DNA of 64,000 nucleotides, from positions 13,721-77,720 of the forward strand of contig CAYXVF010000016.1 in the NCBI GenBank assembly GCA_964468125.1. Reading direction: 5' to 3'. A program made the position numbers and the translations under genes. Positions 8,600-16,262 of this stretch are shown here, one piece after another. The notes beneath the pieces were generated by a model. The model was not told the DNA's origin. It did no database searches and worked only from the letters and a program-made list of their open reading frames with translations. Numbering within the stretch: position 1 is the first letter of the stretch; each line of letters starts with the position of its first letter. This stretch comes from CAYXVF01 sp964468125. GTDB lineage: Bacteria > Myxococcota > XYA12-FULL-58-9 > CAYXVF01.

Positions 8600-8992
8600 A
8601 TGCGAAGCAACTACGGATTCGGCAAGAGAGTAGACGGGGCCTTCGACGCCGTCGTGGAACGGGTTACGGCCGCTCTCGCGAAGGAAGGTTTCGGCGTCCT
8701 GACGGACATCGATGTCGCGGGCACGATGAAAAAGAAGCTCGACGAAGACATGCCCCCCTACCGGATTCTCGGGGCCTGTAACCCGCCCCTGGCGCACCGC
8801 GCGGTGAGCGAGGTTCCGGACATTGGACTCTTGCTTCCCTGCAACGTCGTGGTCCGCCAAGACGAGGCCGGCGATGTGCACGTCGACTTCATGGATCCGC
8901 GGGCGGTCATGGGGCTCGTGGAGCACCCGGGAATCGCGCCCCTCGCAGACGATGTGAAGGGACGCCTCGACCGGGTCCTGGAGGCACTCTGA
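8600..8992 (+). CDS. DUF302 domain-containing protein
   Basis: 130 residues starting at ATG 8600, with AAGGAG about a dozen bases upstream. The frame is open further upstream, but similarity begins here. The sequence has the DUF302 pattern: FGFGVLTDIDVAGTMKKKL-like text (here EGFGVLTDIDVAGTMKKKL), then YRILGACNPPLAHRA, LLLPCNVVVR and VDFMDPRAVMGLV. DUF302 proteins are small soluble proteins often found near sulfur, redox or metal genes; their biochemical role is not settled. It is followed 15 bases later by a secreted protein gene, so the two may be co-transcribed. The conserved Cys residues in GACNPP and LPCNV are typical of the family. Confidence 0.88.
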   Translation: MRSNYGFGKRVDGAFDAVVERVTAALAKEGFGVLTDIDVAGTMKKKLDEDMPPYRILGACNPPLAHRAVSEVPDIGLLLPCNVVVRQDEAGDVHVDFMDPRAVMGLVEHPGIAPLADDVKGRLDRVLEAL

Positions 8993-9007
8993 GTGGCAGG
9001 AGCACAC

Positions 9008-9766
9008 ATGTGGAAAGCGTTGAGCGTCGCGACGTTGCTTCTTGCCCTGCCGCTCGCGGCCCACGCGGAGCCCACGGCGATCGCAGTGCGCACCGTAGCG
9101 AAGGGTGCGAAATTCATCGGCAGCGGGATGGGCGGGGTTCGAGTCACCATCGCGGATGCGTCGACCGGTGAGCTCTTGGCCGAAGGGGTGATAACCGGCT
9201 CCACGGGCGACACCGGCAAGCTCATGACGGAAAAGCTGCCGCGCCTCGCACCTCGGGCCACCGAAGGCTCGGCGGTTTTCGCGACGACGCTCGACGTCGA
9301 CACTCCCCGAATGCTCCGTGTCACCGCGCGCGGCCCCTTGGGCCAACCGCAGGGAATGGCCGAGGCGAGCACCACGCTGTGGCTCGCGCCGGGCATGCCG
9401 GTCACCGGGGGGGACGCCGTCCTGCTCGAGCTTCCTGGCTTCGTGGTCGACGTCGTGCAGCCCGTCGCGACCGAGGCGGTTGCCGTCGGAAAGACGGTGA
9501 CGGTCCACGCGAACGTCGTGATGATGTGCGGCTGTCCCTTGCAGCCCGGAGGGCTTTGGGATTCCTCCAAAATGAAATTTCTCGCCTTCGTTTACCGCGA
9601 CGGTCGAGAGATCGCCCGCGTGCCCGCACGCTACGCGGGGCAGGCCAATCACTTCGAGGCCAAGGTCCCGGTGAAGAAAGCGGGTTCCTATCAGGTGACC
9701 TTTGTGGCCCATGACCCACGGGATGGGAACACGGGGGTCGATTCGGTGGTCTTTAGCGCGAAGTAG
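9008..9766 (+). CDS. Secreted protein of unknown function with CxC motif
   Basis: 252 residues from ATG 9008; a GTG 15 bases upstream is in frame, but CAGGAG sits just before 9008. A cleavable signal peptide is clear (MWKALSVATLLLALPLAAHA, cut before EPTA). The mature part is beta-rich. Near residue 170 it carries VVMMCGCPLQPGG, a Met/Cys-rich motif that could bind a soft metal such as copper. The end, QVTFVAHDPRDGNTG followed by VDSVVFSAK, looks like an Ig-like strand. I recognise no family. The closeness to the DUF302 gene suggests a shared periplasmic metal or redox role, which is inference. Confidence 0.72.
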   Translation: MWKALSVATLLLALPLAAHAEPTAIAVRTVAKGAKFIGSGMGGVRVTIADASTGELLAEGVITGSTGDTGKLMTEKLPRLAPRATEGSAVFATTLDVDTPRMLRVTARGPLGQPQGMAEASTTLWLAPGMPVTGGDAVLLELPGFVVDVVQPVATEAVAVGKTVTVHANVVMMCGCPLQPGGLWDSSKMKFLAFVYRDGREIARVPARYAGQANHFEAKVPVKKAGSYQVTFVAHDPRDGNTGVDSVVFSAK

Positions 9767-9769
9767 CGC

Positions 9770-11176
9770 TCAACGCAGATGGCGCTCGTGCAGATAGACG
9801 TGAACCGGGCCCGCTCCCGTCTCCGGATGGATCCGCACATAACCCGGCGGATTGCCCGCCGTGCGTCGGACCAATGCATCGGGTTTGCCCTCCGCCACCG
9901 CCTCTCGGAGCATGCGGCGCACTTCAGCGCTCCCCGCCTCGTAGTAGTAGACGTCGTTGAAGAGCGGTACGTGGCCTGCGTAGAGCGGCAGCTCCGGGCG
10001 GAAGGAAAGCACCCCGGAGCCCGCCGGAAGCCGTTCCCGAAGCAACTCGACCGCACGTTTGAGCTCCGGTCCGTCGGCGCGCGGGACCAGCACCCGACCA
10101 CGCACCGTATTGCTGTGGAAGACCACGATCTGCAGCCCCATCGCGAGCGCGAGCATCGTGGCACTCGCCGCTCGAGGGAGGCCCGCCTCGAGCCATCGCT
10201 GTGCCTGCAAGCCGGTACACAGCGCCATCGCCAAAGCGAGCTCCATGAAGTGATTTACGTTGGCGCCCAAATGCCCTGCCCCCACGAGGCCGATCGCGAG
10301 AGCTGCTGCGAAGTAGGCGAGGGCAGCCCAGAGCTCGGGACGGCGGTTTCGCTCCGTGATGCAGTCCCAGGCGAGCGATCCGCCGGCGAGGAGGCCTAGG
10401 ACACTCAACGGCTGCCCCGAGAACTCGCGAAAATGCCCGAGGGCACGCACGAAGGAGACGCCGAAATCGCCGACCTGGGAGCCCGCGTTCGTGAGGTAGT
10501 GGAGGTTGCCGGTGCCGGCGAGAAGGGCCAGAAATGCGCCACCGACCAGGAGCAGACCGGCCAAAAAGGCCGCCGTCGGCCGGACGCGTCGCGTCGAGAG
10601 CAGGAGAAGAACGATCGCCGGCGCGGTCGCGATCAGGGTCACCTTCGTGGCGAAGGCGGTGAGGCTCAGCATGCCGGCGAGAACGAAGGGGGCCGGGCGA
10701 TCGCGTTCGAGCGATCCCATGACGAGGGCGAGGGCGAGAAAGCCACAGGCCGCACCAAACATGTCCACGCGCATGAGCGTCGAGTAGCGCCACACGGTTA
10801 CATTGAGCGTCAACGTGATGAGCGCGATCCAAATCGCGTCGTCGCTCCCAAAGCGGGACAGCACCCGTCGCATGGCCCACCAGACGAGGAGGAGTGAAGC
10901 GAGGCTCAGGAGACGACCAAACCAGAGCGCGGGTCCGAACACCACGAACCCTAGGCCGGTGGCGGCGTAATACGCGGGCCCGTAGGAGGAGAACATCCAG
11001 GGCCACTGGCCGAACACCTCCGGACCGTAGACTGCGCGGCCTTGGCCGAGCCACAGGGCCGGCGTCAGCGAATGGCCCTCGTACTCGTAGTCAAAGGCGC
11101 CAAACGCGGTGAAGAGCCCGAAGGTGACGAGACTCGCGAGGCTCGCGAGCGCAAGGGTGCGAAGGTCGAGTCTCAC
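9770..11176 (-). CDS. GT-C type glycosyltransferase-like integral membrane protein
   Basis: 468 residues from GTG 11176, with roughly ten or more hydrophobic segments and a soluble C-terminal part. The first external loop carries acidic residues (FGAFDYEYEGHSL), as in ArnT/GT39-like enzymes that use polyprenol-phosphate sugars. SSYGPAYYAATGLG and RYSTLMRVDMFGAACG are typical of this superfamily. Such enzymes transfer sugars outside the cytoplasmic membrane; the acceptor here is unknown. Its start overlaps the stop of a 51-codon frame (11173-11328), and its stop faces that of the secreted-protein gene three bases away. Confidence 0.78.
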   Translation of the reverse strand: MRLDLRTLALASLASLVTFGLFTAFGAFDYEYEGHSLTPALWLGQGRAVYGPEVFGQWPWMFSSYGPAYYAATGLGFVVFGPALWFGRLLSLASLLLVWWAMRRVLSRFGSDDAIWIALITLTLNVTVWRYSTLMRVDMFGAACGFLALALVMGSLERDRPAPFVLAGMLSLTAFATKVTLIATAPAIVLLLLSTRRVRPTAAFLAGLLLVGGAFLALLAGTGNLHYLTNAGSQVGDFGVSFVRALGHFREFSGQPLSVLGLLAGGSLAWDCITERNRRPELWAALAYFAAALAIGLVGAGHLGANVNHFMELALAMALCTGLQAQRWLEAGLPRAASATMLALAMGLQIVVFHSNTVRGRVLVPRADGPELKRAVELLRERLPAGSGVLSFRPELPLYAGHVPLFNDVYYYEAGSAEVRRMLREAVAEGKPDALVRRTAGNPPGYVRIHPETGAGPVHVYLHERHLR

Positions 11177-11328
11177 CGACCCGCTCTCTGGATGGATCGC
11201 GCCAAGAGCTCGCTCGGCTGAATCCTGGGCGGATGCGGTATGTCGGTTTGCCGCTGGGAGAGGTCGGTCAGGATCGCATCGGCGCCCAGGCGTCTTTCGA
11301 GTCTCTTGGCGAGGGATTCAGGGACCAT
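11173..11328 (-). CDS. Possible 51-residue protein coupled to the GT-C gene
   Basis: The minus-strand ATG at 11326-11328 opens a 51-codon frame (MVPESLAKRLERRLGADAIL ... ending in ARSIQRAGR) whose TGA overlaps the GTG start of the GT-C gene (GTGA). The overlap is the pattern seen throughout this region for coupled genes. The text is strongly amphipathic and basic. It faintly resembles the N-terminus of FAD-linked oxidases, so it could be the remnant of one. No strong ribosome binding site is visible, and it may be only a leader peptide. Confidence 0.35.
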   Translation of the reverse strand: MVPESLAKRLERRLGADAILTDLSQRQTDIPHPPRIQPSELLARSIQRAGR

Positions 11329-11516
11329 GGCGCTTCTTTGCCACTCTAGGCAGCAAGTTGGGGTCAGGGGAACCCGCCGGTATTTTTCCCAAGACGCGGT
11401 TTTTTGCCCTCCCCAGCTCTGGCCCCGGTTTGACTCCCTGCACCCAGGACGACTAGTTTCCGCCGCCAGTAGACCACGAGCACGAAAGCCATCAGGCCAA
11501 CGGAGACGCCATCACC

Positions 11517-12668
11517 ATGAAGAAGAACTTCCTGTTTACCTCCGAATCTGTCAGCGAAGGCCATCCGGACAAGGTGGCGGACCAGATCTCCGACGCGATT
11601 CTCGACGCCATCATCGCGGACGACCCGATGGCGCGGGTGGCCTGCGAAACGCTCGTGAAGACCGGCTACGCGATGGTGGCTGGGGAGATTACGACCAAGA
11701 CCTACGTCGAAATCCCCGACATCGTCCGAAACACGCTCAAACAGATCGGCTACAACTCGAGCGACATGGGTTTCGACTACGAAACTTGTGCCGTCCTCAC
11801 CGCCATTGAAAAGCAATCACCAGACATCAACCAGGGCGTCGACCGCGCTGACCCGGAAGAGCAGGGCGCGGGCGACCAGGGCATGATGTTCGGTTACGCC
11901 TGCGACGAGACCGACGAGCTCATGCCCGCGCCGATCCAGTATTCGCACCGGCTGGTGAGGAAGCTCGCGGAGCTCCGCCACTCGGGTACCCTGAAATTCC
12001 TTCGGCCGGACAGCAAGAGTCAGGTCACGTTCCAGTACGAGGATGGTAGGCCGAAGGCGGTGACGACCGTCGTGATCTCGACACAGCACACGCCGGACGT
12101 CGAGCAGAAGACCCTGCAGGACGCGGTGATCGCCGACGTCATCGAAAAAGTGATCCCGAAGGAGCTTCGCGCTTCCAACATCGCATACCACGTCAACCCA
12201 ACGGGCAAGTTCGTCATCGGTGGCCCGATGGGAGATGCGGGGCTGACCGGCCGAAAGATCATCGTAGACACCTACGGCGGAATGGGCCGTCACGGCGGCG
12301 GTGCTTTTAGCGGTAAGGACCCGTCGAAGGTGGACCGAAGCGCGGCCTACTATGCGCGCTACATCGCGAAGAACATCGTCGCCGCCGGTCTCGCCAACAA
12401 GTGCGAGGTGCAGCTCGCCTACGCGATCGGCGTTGCGGAGCCGGTCTCGATCATGGTCGACACCTTCGGGACCGGCCAGGTCGCCGAGGAGAAGATCGAA
12501 GCCGCGGTGCGCGAAGAGTTCTCGGCGCGGCCCGCCGCGTTGATCAGGCGCCTCGACCTGCTGAAGCCCGTCTACCGCCAAACCGCTGCCTACGGCCACT
12601 TCGGGCGTCCCGAGTTCACGTGGGAGAAGACAGACGCGGCCGAGCGCCTGAAGTCCCTCGTCGGCTGA
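11517..12668 (+). CDS. metK: S-adenosylmethionine synthase
   Basis: 383 residues, the normal length for MetK, which makes SAM from methionine and ATP. The N-terminus has FTSESVSEGHPDKVADQISD with the catalytic His in GHPDK. The P-loop-like signature GAGDQGMMFGYA is at residues 117-128, and GGGAFSGKDPSKVDRSAAY is present. GGAG lies 11 bases before the ATG. I searched the 188 bases upstream for a SAM-responsive riboswitch and found none that I could support. The uppP gene follows after 80 bases. Confidence 0.98.
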   Translation: MKKNFLFTSESVSEGHPDKVADQISDAILDAIIADDPMARVACETLVKTGYAMVAGEITTKTYVEIPDIVRNTLKQIGYNSSDMGFDYETCAVLTAIEKQSPDINQGVDRADPEEQGAGDQGMMFGYACDETDELMPAPIQYSHRLVRKLAELRHSGTLKFLRPDSKSQVTFQYEDGRPKAVTTVVISTQHTPDVEQKTLQDAVIADVIEKVIPKELRASNIAYHVNPTGKFVIGGPMGDAGLTGRKIIVDTYGGMGRHGGGAFSGKDPSKVDRSAAYYARYIAKNIVAAGLANKCEVQLAYAIGVAEPVSIMVDTFGTGQVAEEKIEAAVREEFSARPAALIRRLDLLKPVYRQTAAYGHFGRPEFTWEKTDAAERLKSLVG

Positions 12669-12682
12669 AGTGGGGCATAGAC

Positions 12683-12742
12683 CTCCGCAGCAGAGCGTTG
12701 TAAAGCGCAGGGCTCATCGTTGCCCCTCGAGGCTTTGCGGAG
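12683..12742 (+). promoter_or_regulatory. Possible long-range stem covering the uppP ribosome binding site
   Basis: CTCCGCA at 12683-12689 is the exact complement of TGCGGAG at 12736-12742. The latter contains the GGAG that serves uppP. Pairing would hide the ribosome binding site in the metK-uppP spacer. A 46-base loop separates the arms and contains a weaker GAGC/GCTC stem. The stem is seen in the sequence; a regulatory role is inference. Confidence 0.3.
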
Positions 12743-12748
12743 TGAGCC

Positions 12749-13573
12749 ATCAGCACCTTTGAAGCGCTGATCCTCGGGATCATCCAGGGACTGACCGAAT
12801 ACCTGCCGGTCTCGAGCTCAGGACACCTCGTCCTCGGCCGCGAGCTGTTGGGCATCGGCGAGCCGGACCTCTTTTTCGACATTCTGGTGCACGTGGCGAC
12901 ACTGGTCGTCACGCTGATTATCTATGCGCGCCCCGTGGCATCGATGACCGGCGACCTGATCGCGGGCGCCAACGAGGTGGCGCGGGGTTGCGCCCTAGGA
13001 GCGATGCTGGCGGAGCGGCCGGACGCAAAGCTCTCTCTGCTCATCATCGCGGGCACCGTACCCACCGGAGTCATCGGCGTCGTGTTCAAGGACGCCCTCG
13101 AGTCTCTCTTTGAGATCCCGGTTGCCGCGAGCGCCATGCTCATGGTCACCGCGGCGCTCCTCATTGCAACGCGCTTCACGCGGGCGGACGGGCGCAAGGA
13201 TGCGGAGATGACCCTGCGCGACGCACTGATCATCGGGCTCGTGCAGGGTTTTGCGATCATCCCGGGAATTTCCCGCAGCGGTTCGACCATCGCCGCGGCC
13301 CTTCTCCTCGGACTGGACCGTGAGCTCGCAGCGCGCTTTTCCTTCCTGCTTTCCGTCCCCGCGATCCTTGGGGCACTCGTCCTGAAGCTGCGCGACCTGG
13401 AGGCGGGGGTGGCGATTTCCGGGAGCGCCCTCGGCGTCGGCTTCGTTGCGGCGCTCGCGACCGGGTTCGTGGCGCTGGTCGTGCTTCTCCCCCTCGTTCG
13501 CCGCGGCCAGCTCCACTGGTTCGCGATCTATCTCGTGCCGGTCTCGATCGCCGGCGTTATCCTCGCCCGGTGA
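12749..13573 (+). CDS. uppP: Undecaprenyl-diphosphatase, apparent ATC start codon
   Basis: A BacA/UppP family membrane phosphatase that recycles undecaprenyl-PP to the monophosphate carrier for peptidoglycan and other glycans. Family similarity begins at ISTFEALILGIIQGLTEYLP and includes the active-site motifs SSSGHLVLG and PGISRSGSTIAA. The frame has a TGA at 12743-12745, and there is no ATG, GTG or TTG before the first motif. The codon where Met is expected is ATC 12749-12751, six bases after GGAG. The next NTG start (TTG 12848) would delete the SSSGHL motif. So either ATC is the start, or the base is miscalled (ATG to ATC). With this start the protein is 274 residues, the normal length. 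The stop overlaps the next gene (GTGA). Confidence 0.9.
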   Translation: MSTFEALILGIIQGLTEYLPVSSSGHLVLGRELLGIGEPDLFFDILVHVATLVVTLIIYARPVASMTGDLIAGANEVARGCALGAMLAERPDAKLSLLIIAGTVPTGVIGVVFKDALESLFEIPVAASAMLMVTAALLIATRFTRADGRKDAEMTLRDALIIGLVQGFAIIPGISRSGSTIAAALLLGLDRELAARFSFLLSVPAILGALVLKLRDLEAGVAISGSALGVGFVAALATGFVALVVLLPLVRRGQLHWFAIYLVPVSIAGVILAR

Positions 13574-14151
13574 AGCTGGAGATCATCATCGACGCTCTGC
13601 GTGCCTACGAGCCGCGGCCGCTCGCACGTGGGTCTATGGCACCGGCGGCCGTCCTCGTGCCTCTGCGTGAGCGCGGCGACGCGACCGCTGAGCTGGTCCT
13701 CACCCGGCGCGCGGAGGGCCTCGGCTCGCACGCGGGACAGGTCGCCTTTCCCGGCGGCAAGGTCGATCCGGACGACCCCACGGTCGAGGACGCGGCGCTC
13801 CGTGAAGCGCAAGAGGAGCTCGGGATCGATCCCCGGCGGGTGGAGCTCGTCGGCGCCCTCGACCACATTCCATCGGTGACCGGATTTCACGTGACCCCGG
13901 TCGTGGGCATCGTCGACCCCGCGGTCGCCTTTGTGCCGAACCCGGGAGAGGTTGCGCGGGTGTTCACCGTCCCCGTTTCCGAGCTGATGCAGCTCGACCG
14001 TTGGGAGCTGCGAAACCATCTGCATCGCGGCGGTGAGGTGAAGGTCTGGCATTTTCCCTGGGATGGCGAGGAAATCTGGGGAATGACCGGCTTCATGCTC
14101 CGTCGTTTCGTCGAAATGCTCGACGCCTTTTACGGTTCCGCGCGACCGTGA
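13570..14151 (+). CDS. Nudix hydrolase, CoA pyrophosphatase type (NudL-like)
   Basis: 193 residues from GTG 13570, overlapping the uppP stop by four bases. The Nudix box fits GX5EX7REUXEEXGU: GGKVDPDDPTVEDAALREAQ, continuing EELGI. It is preceded by SHAGQVAFPGGK, which is characteristic of the CoA-diphosphatase subgroup (the UPF0035 signature). The likely reaction is hydrolysis of CoA or acyl-CoA to phosphopantetheine derivatives and 3',5'-ADP, as housekeeping. The C-terminal IWGMTGFMLRRFVEML agrees with the family. The coupling to uppP is probably positional rather than functional. Confidence 0.9.
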   Translation: MKLEIIIDALRAYEPRPLARGSMAPAAVLVPLRERGDATAELVLTRRAEGLGSHAGQVAFPGGKVDPDDPTVEDAALREAQEELGIDPRRVELVGALDHIPSVTGFHVTPVVGIVDPAVAFVPNPGEVARVFTVPVSELMQLDRWELRNHLHRGGEVKVWHFPWDGEEIWGMTGFMLRRFVEMLDAFYGSARP

Positions 14152-14167
14152 TAAGGACTCGTCGCCC

Positions 14168-14626
14168 ATGAAAGGACGACCCGTGAAGAGGATTCTGCCC
14201 ACCGCGATCTTCCTCGTGGCGACCACTGCCGCGGCGCAAAACGAGGCACCAGACGTTGACCCGAGCGAGGACGACATCGGTCTGAAGATCGGGACCGTCG
14301 AAGAAGGGGACGATGAGCGCAAGAGTTATCGTTCGCGACGGCCGAAGGTTCGCGACGGTTCTTGGCTCGCGAAAGACAAGCCTCTCCCGGAGGTAGTCAA
14401 GGTCCGCAGCCGCTACGAGGCTTTTCTCGAGGCCGAGCTTCGCAAGCACTACGCGCGCCTGGCGGTCTTGGACCGCATCATGGAGCTCGCCGAGGAGAAC
14501 GACGACGACAGCCTCGCCGCTCGCACCGACACGGTTCGGCGCAAGGAAGTGCAGCGCTTTCGTCGCGTCATGACCGACTTTCGAGCCCAGGCCCAAGCGC
14601 GTCGGGTGGCGGGGTTTGACGAGTGA
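14168..14626 (+). CDS. Small secreted protein of unknown function
   Basis: 152 residues from ATG 14168, or 147 from GTG 14183, which has AAAGGA upstream and gives a cleaner signal peptide (MKRILPTAIFLVATTAAAQ). The mature part starts acidic (DVDPSEDDIG), continues with a charged region (RKSYRSRRPKVRDGSW), and ends in a predicted helix rich in Arg and Glu (FLEAELRKHYARLAVLDRIM). It is probably periplasmic and partly coiled. I recognise no family. The stop overlaps the following lipoprotein start (TGATG), so the two are likely made together. Confidence 0.72.
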   Translation: MKGRPVKRILPTAIFLVATTAAAQNEAPDVDPSEDDIGLKIGTVEEGDDERKSYRSRRPKVRDGSWLAKDKPLPEVVKVRSRYEAFLEAELRKHYARLAVLDRIMELAEENDDDSLAARTDTVRRKEVQRFRRVMTDFRAQAQARRVAGFDE

Positions 14627-14883
14627 TGCGCACTCTCACGCTGCTAGGACTGTTCTTGCTCGCCGGGTGTGGGGGATGCGGTGAGACGCCGTCGAGTCCG
14701 GCCCCAACGCCAGACCAAGGCCCGGTGACACTGAAGGAGCCGAGCACGGAGCCCGGAGAATCCACCGGAAGCTCGGCCTACCGCGAAGCCTACGACCGTG
14801 CCCACGACGAGATCACCATCGACAACGCGCGCGAACGCCTCGACACCCTAAATCGTGAGATCGAAGAGGACCTGAAGAAGTGA
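14626..14883 (+). CDS. Small lipoprotein
   Basis: 85 residues. MRTLTLLGLFLLAGCGGCG is a lipoprotein signal with the lipobox LAGC. A low-complexity linker of Pro, Ser, Thr and Glu follows, and then a helical C-terminus (YDRAHDEITIDNARERLDTL), which may be a coiled coil. Its start shares one base with the preceding stop, and its stop overlaps the phosphomannomutase start (GTGA), so it sits tightly within the operon. The pairing with the upstream secreted helical protein suggests the two interact in the periplasm, which is inference. Confidence 0.75.
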   Translation: MRTLTLLGLFLLAGCGGCGETPSSPAPTPDQGPVTLKEPSTEPGESTGSSAYREAYDRAHDEITIDNARERLDTLNREIEEDLKK

Positions 14884-16262
14884 ACGTGAACGAAGGCATC
14901 TTTCGCCAGTACGACATTCGTGGAATCGTAGGCGAGACACTCAACGCCGAAGTCGCCCGGGCCCTCGGTTGCGCCGTCGGTACAACGGTTCGACGTGGCG
15001 GTGGCGGTCGAATCGTCGTCGCTCGCGACGGCCGGATCTCTGGTCCCGAGCTGCAGGAGGCGTTCGTGTCCGGCGCGCTCTCCACCGGGGTCGACGTAGA
15101 CCGTGTCGGAGTCGTCCCGTCCCCGGTGGGCTACTGGGCGATCCCGCATCTGGAGGCCGACGGCGGCGTCGTGATCACCGGCAGTCACAATCCTTCGAGC
15201 TACAACGGCTTCAAGATCACCCTTCTCGGCCGGTCGGTCTGGGGCGATGGGATTCAACGGCTGCGAGCGCTCGTGGAATCAGAGGACTTCGAGCGCGGCG
15301 AAGGTACGGTCCGCGACCGAGACGTCTTGGAGCGCTACGTCGACGAGCTCGCCGAGAATCTCGCGCCCGCAAGGCGCAAGCTCAAGGTCGTCGTGGACGC
15401 GGGCAACGGGGTTGGAGGACTCAGCGCGGTCCCGCTCTTCGAGCGCATGGGTCACGAGGTCGTGCCCCTCTACGTCGACGTGGACGGCCGATTTCCCAAT
15501 CACCACGCTGATCCGACCGTGGAGGAGAATCTGAGCGCCTTGAAGGCGGCAGTAGCTGAGCACGGAGCGGATTTGGGCATCGGCCTCGATGGCGACGGTG
15601 ATCGAATCGGGGTCGTGGCGCATGACGGCACGGTGATTTGGGGGGACCGATTGATGATCCTCCTCGCCCGAGCGGTGCTTCAGGAGGAGCCGGGCGCGAC
15701 TATCATCGGGGAAGTGAAATGCTCGAAGACCATGTACGACGAGATCGCGAAAGCCGGCGGTCACCCGGTGATGTGGATCACCGGTCATTCGCTGATCAAA
15801 GAAAAGATGAAGGAGACCGGTGCCGCTCTCGCAGGGGAAATGAGTGGCCACATCTTCTTCAAGCATCGCTACTACGGCTTTGACGACGCCACCTACGCGG
15901 GTGGACGGCTCCTCGAGCTCGTGAGTGGCAGCGACCAGAGCGTGAAGGATTTGCTGTCGGTCGTACCCGAAATGCACTCGACGCCGGAGCTTCGCCGCGA
16001 GTGCCCGGATGAGCTCAAGTTCGAAGTCGTGAAACGGGTCGTGGCGCGCTTCAAAGAAGAGGCGGAGCGCGAAGGCTTTGAGGTGCTCGACATCGACGGC
16101 GCGCGCGTGCAGTGGCCCGATGGCTGGGGGCTCGTGCGGGCGAGCAACACCACGCCGCTTCTCGTTCTGCGTTATGAGGCCGAGACCGAGGCGCGCCTCG
16201 ACGAGATCCGCGCTCGAATCGAGGCGGCGATCGACGACGCGATGGGAGCGGTGAGCGCATGA
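14880..16262 (+). CDS. Phosphomannomutase/phosphoglucomutase (AlgC-like)
   Basis: 460 residues, the usual length for the alpha-D-phosphohexomutase family. The N-terminus is FRQYDIRGIVGETL. The phosphoserine loop is TGSHNPSSYNG with Ser102, the metal-binding loop is GLDGDGDRIGVV, the sugar-binding loop is GEMSGHIFF, and the phosphate-binding C-terminal loop contains RASNTTPLLVLRYE. It interconverts hexose-6-P and hexose-1-P for nucleotide sugars used in polysaccharides. The GEMSGH form is typical of PMM/PGM. It is coupled by overlap to the glucokinase gene that follows, which would feed it glucose-6-P. Confidence 0.94.
   Translation: MNVNEGIFRQYDIRGIVGETLNAEVARALGCAVGTTVRRGGGGRIVVARDGRISGPELQEAFVSGALSTGVDVDRVGVVPSPVGYWAIPHLEADGGVVITGSHNPSSYNGFKITLLGRSVWGDGIQRLRALVESEDFERGEGTVRDRDVLERYVDELAENLAPARRKLKVVVDAGNGVGGLSAVPLFERMGHEVVPLYVDVDGRFPNHHADPTVEENLSALKAAVAEHGADLGIGLDGDGDRIGVVAHDGTVIWGDRLMILLARAVLQEEPGATIIGEVKCSKTMYDEIAKAGGHPVMWITGHSLIKEKMKETGAALAGEMSGHIFFKHRYYGFDDATYAGGRLLELVSGSDQSVKDLLSVVPEMHSTPELRRECPDELKFEVVKRVVARFKEEAEREGFEVLDIDGARVQWPDGWGLVRASNTTPLLVLRYEAETEARLDEIRARIEAAIDDAMGAVSA

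Noticed and set aside
11329..11516. Possible SAM riboswitch upstream of metK
   Set aside because: I looked for the core elements of the SAM-I, SAM-II and SAM/SAH types and found no matching conserved strings or closing stems. An ordinary leader is enough.
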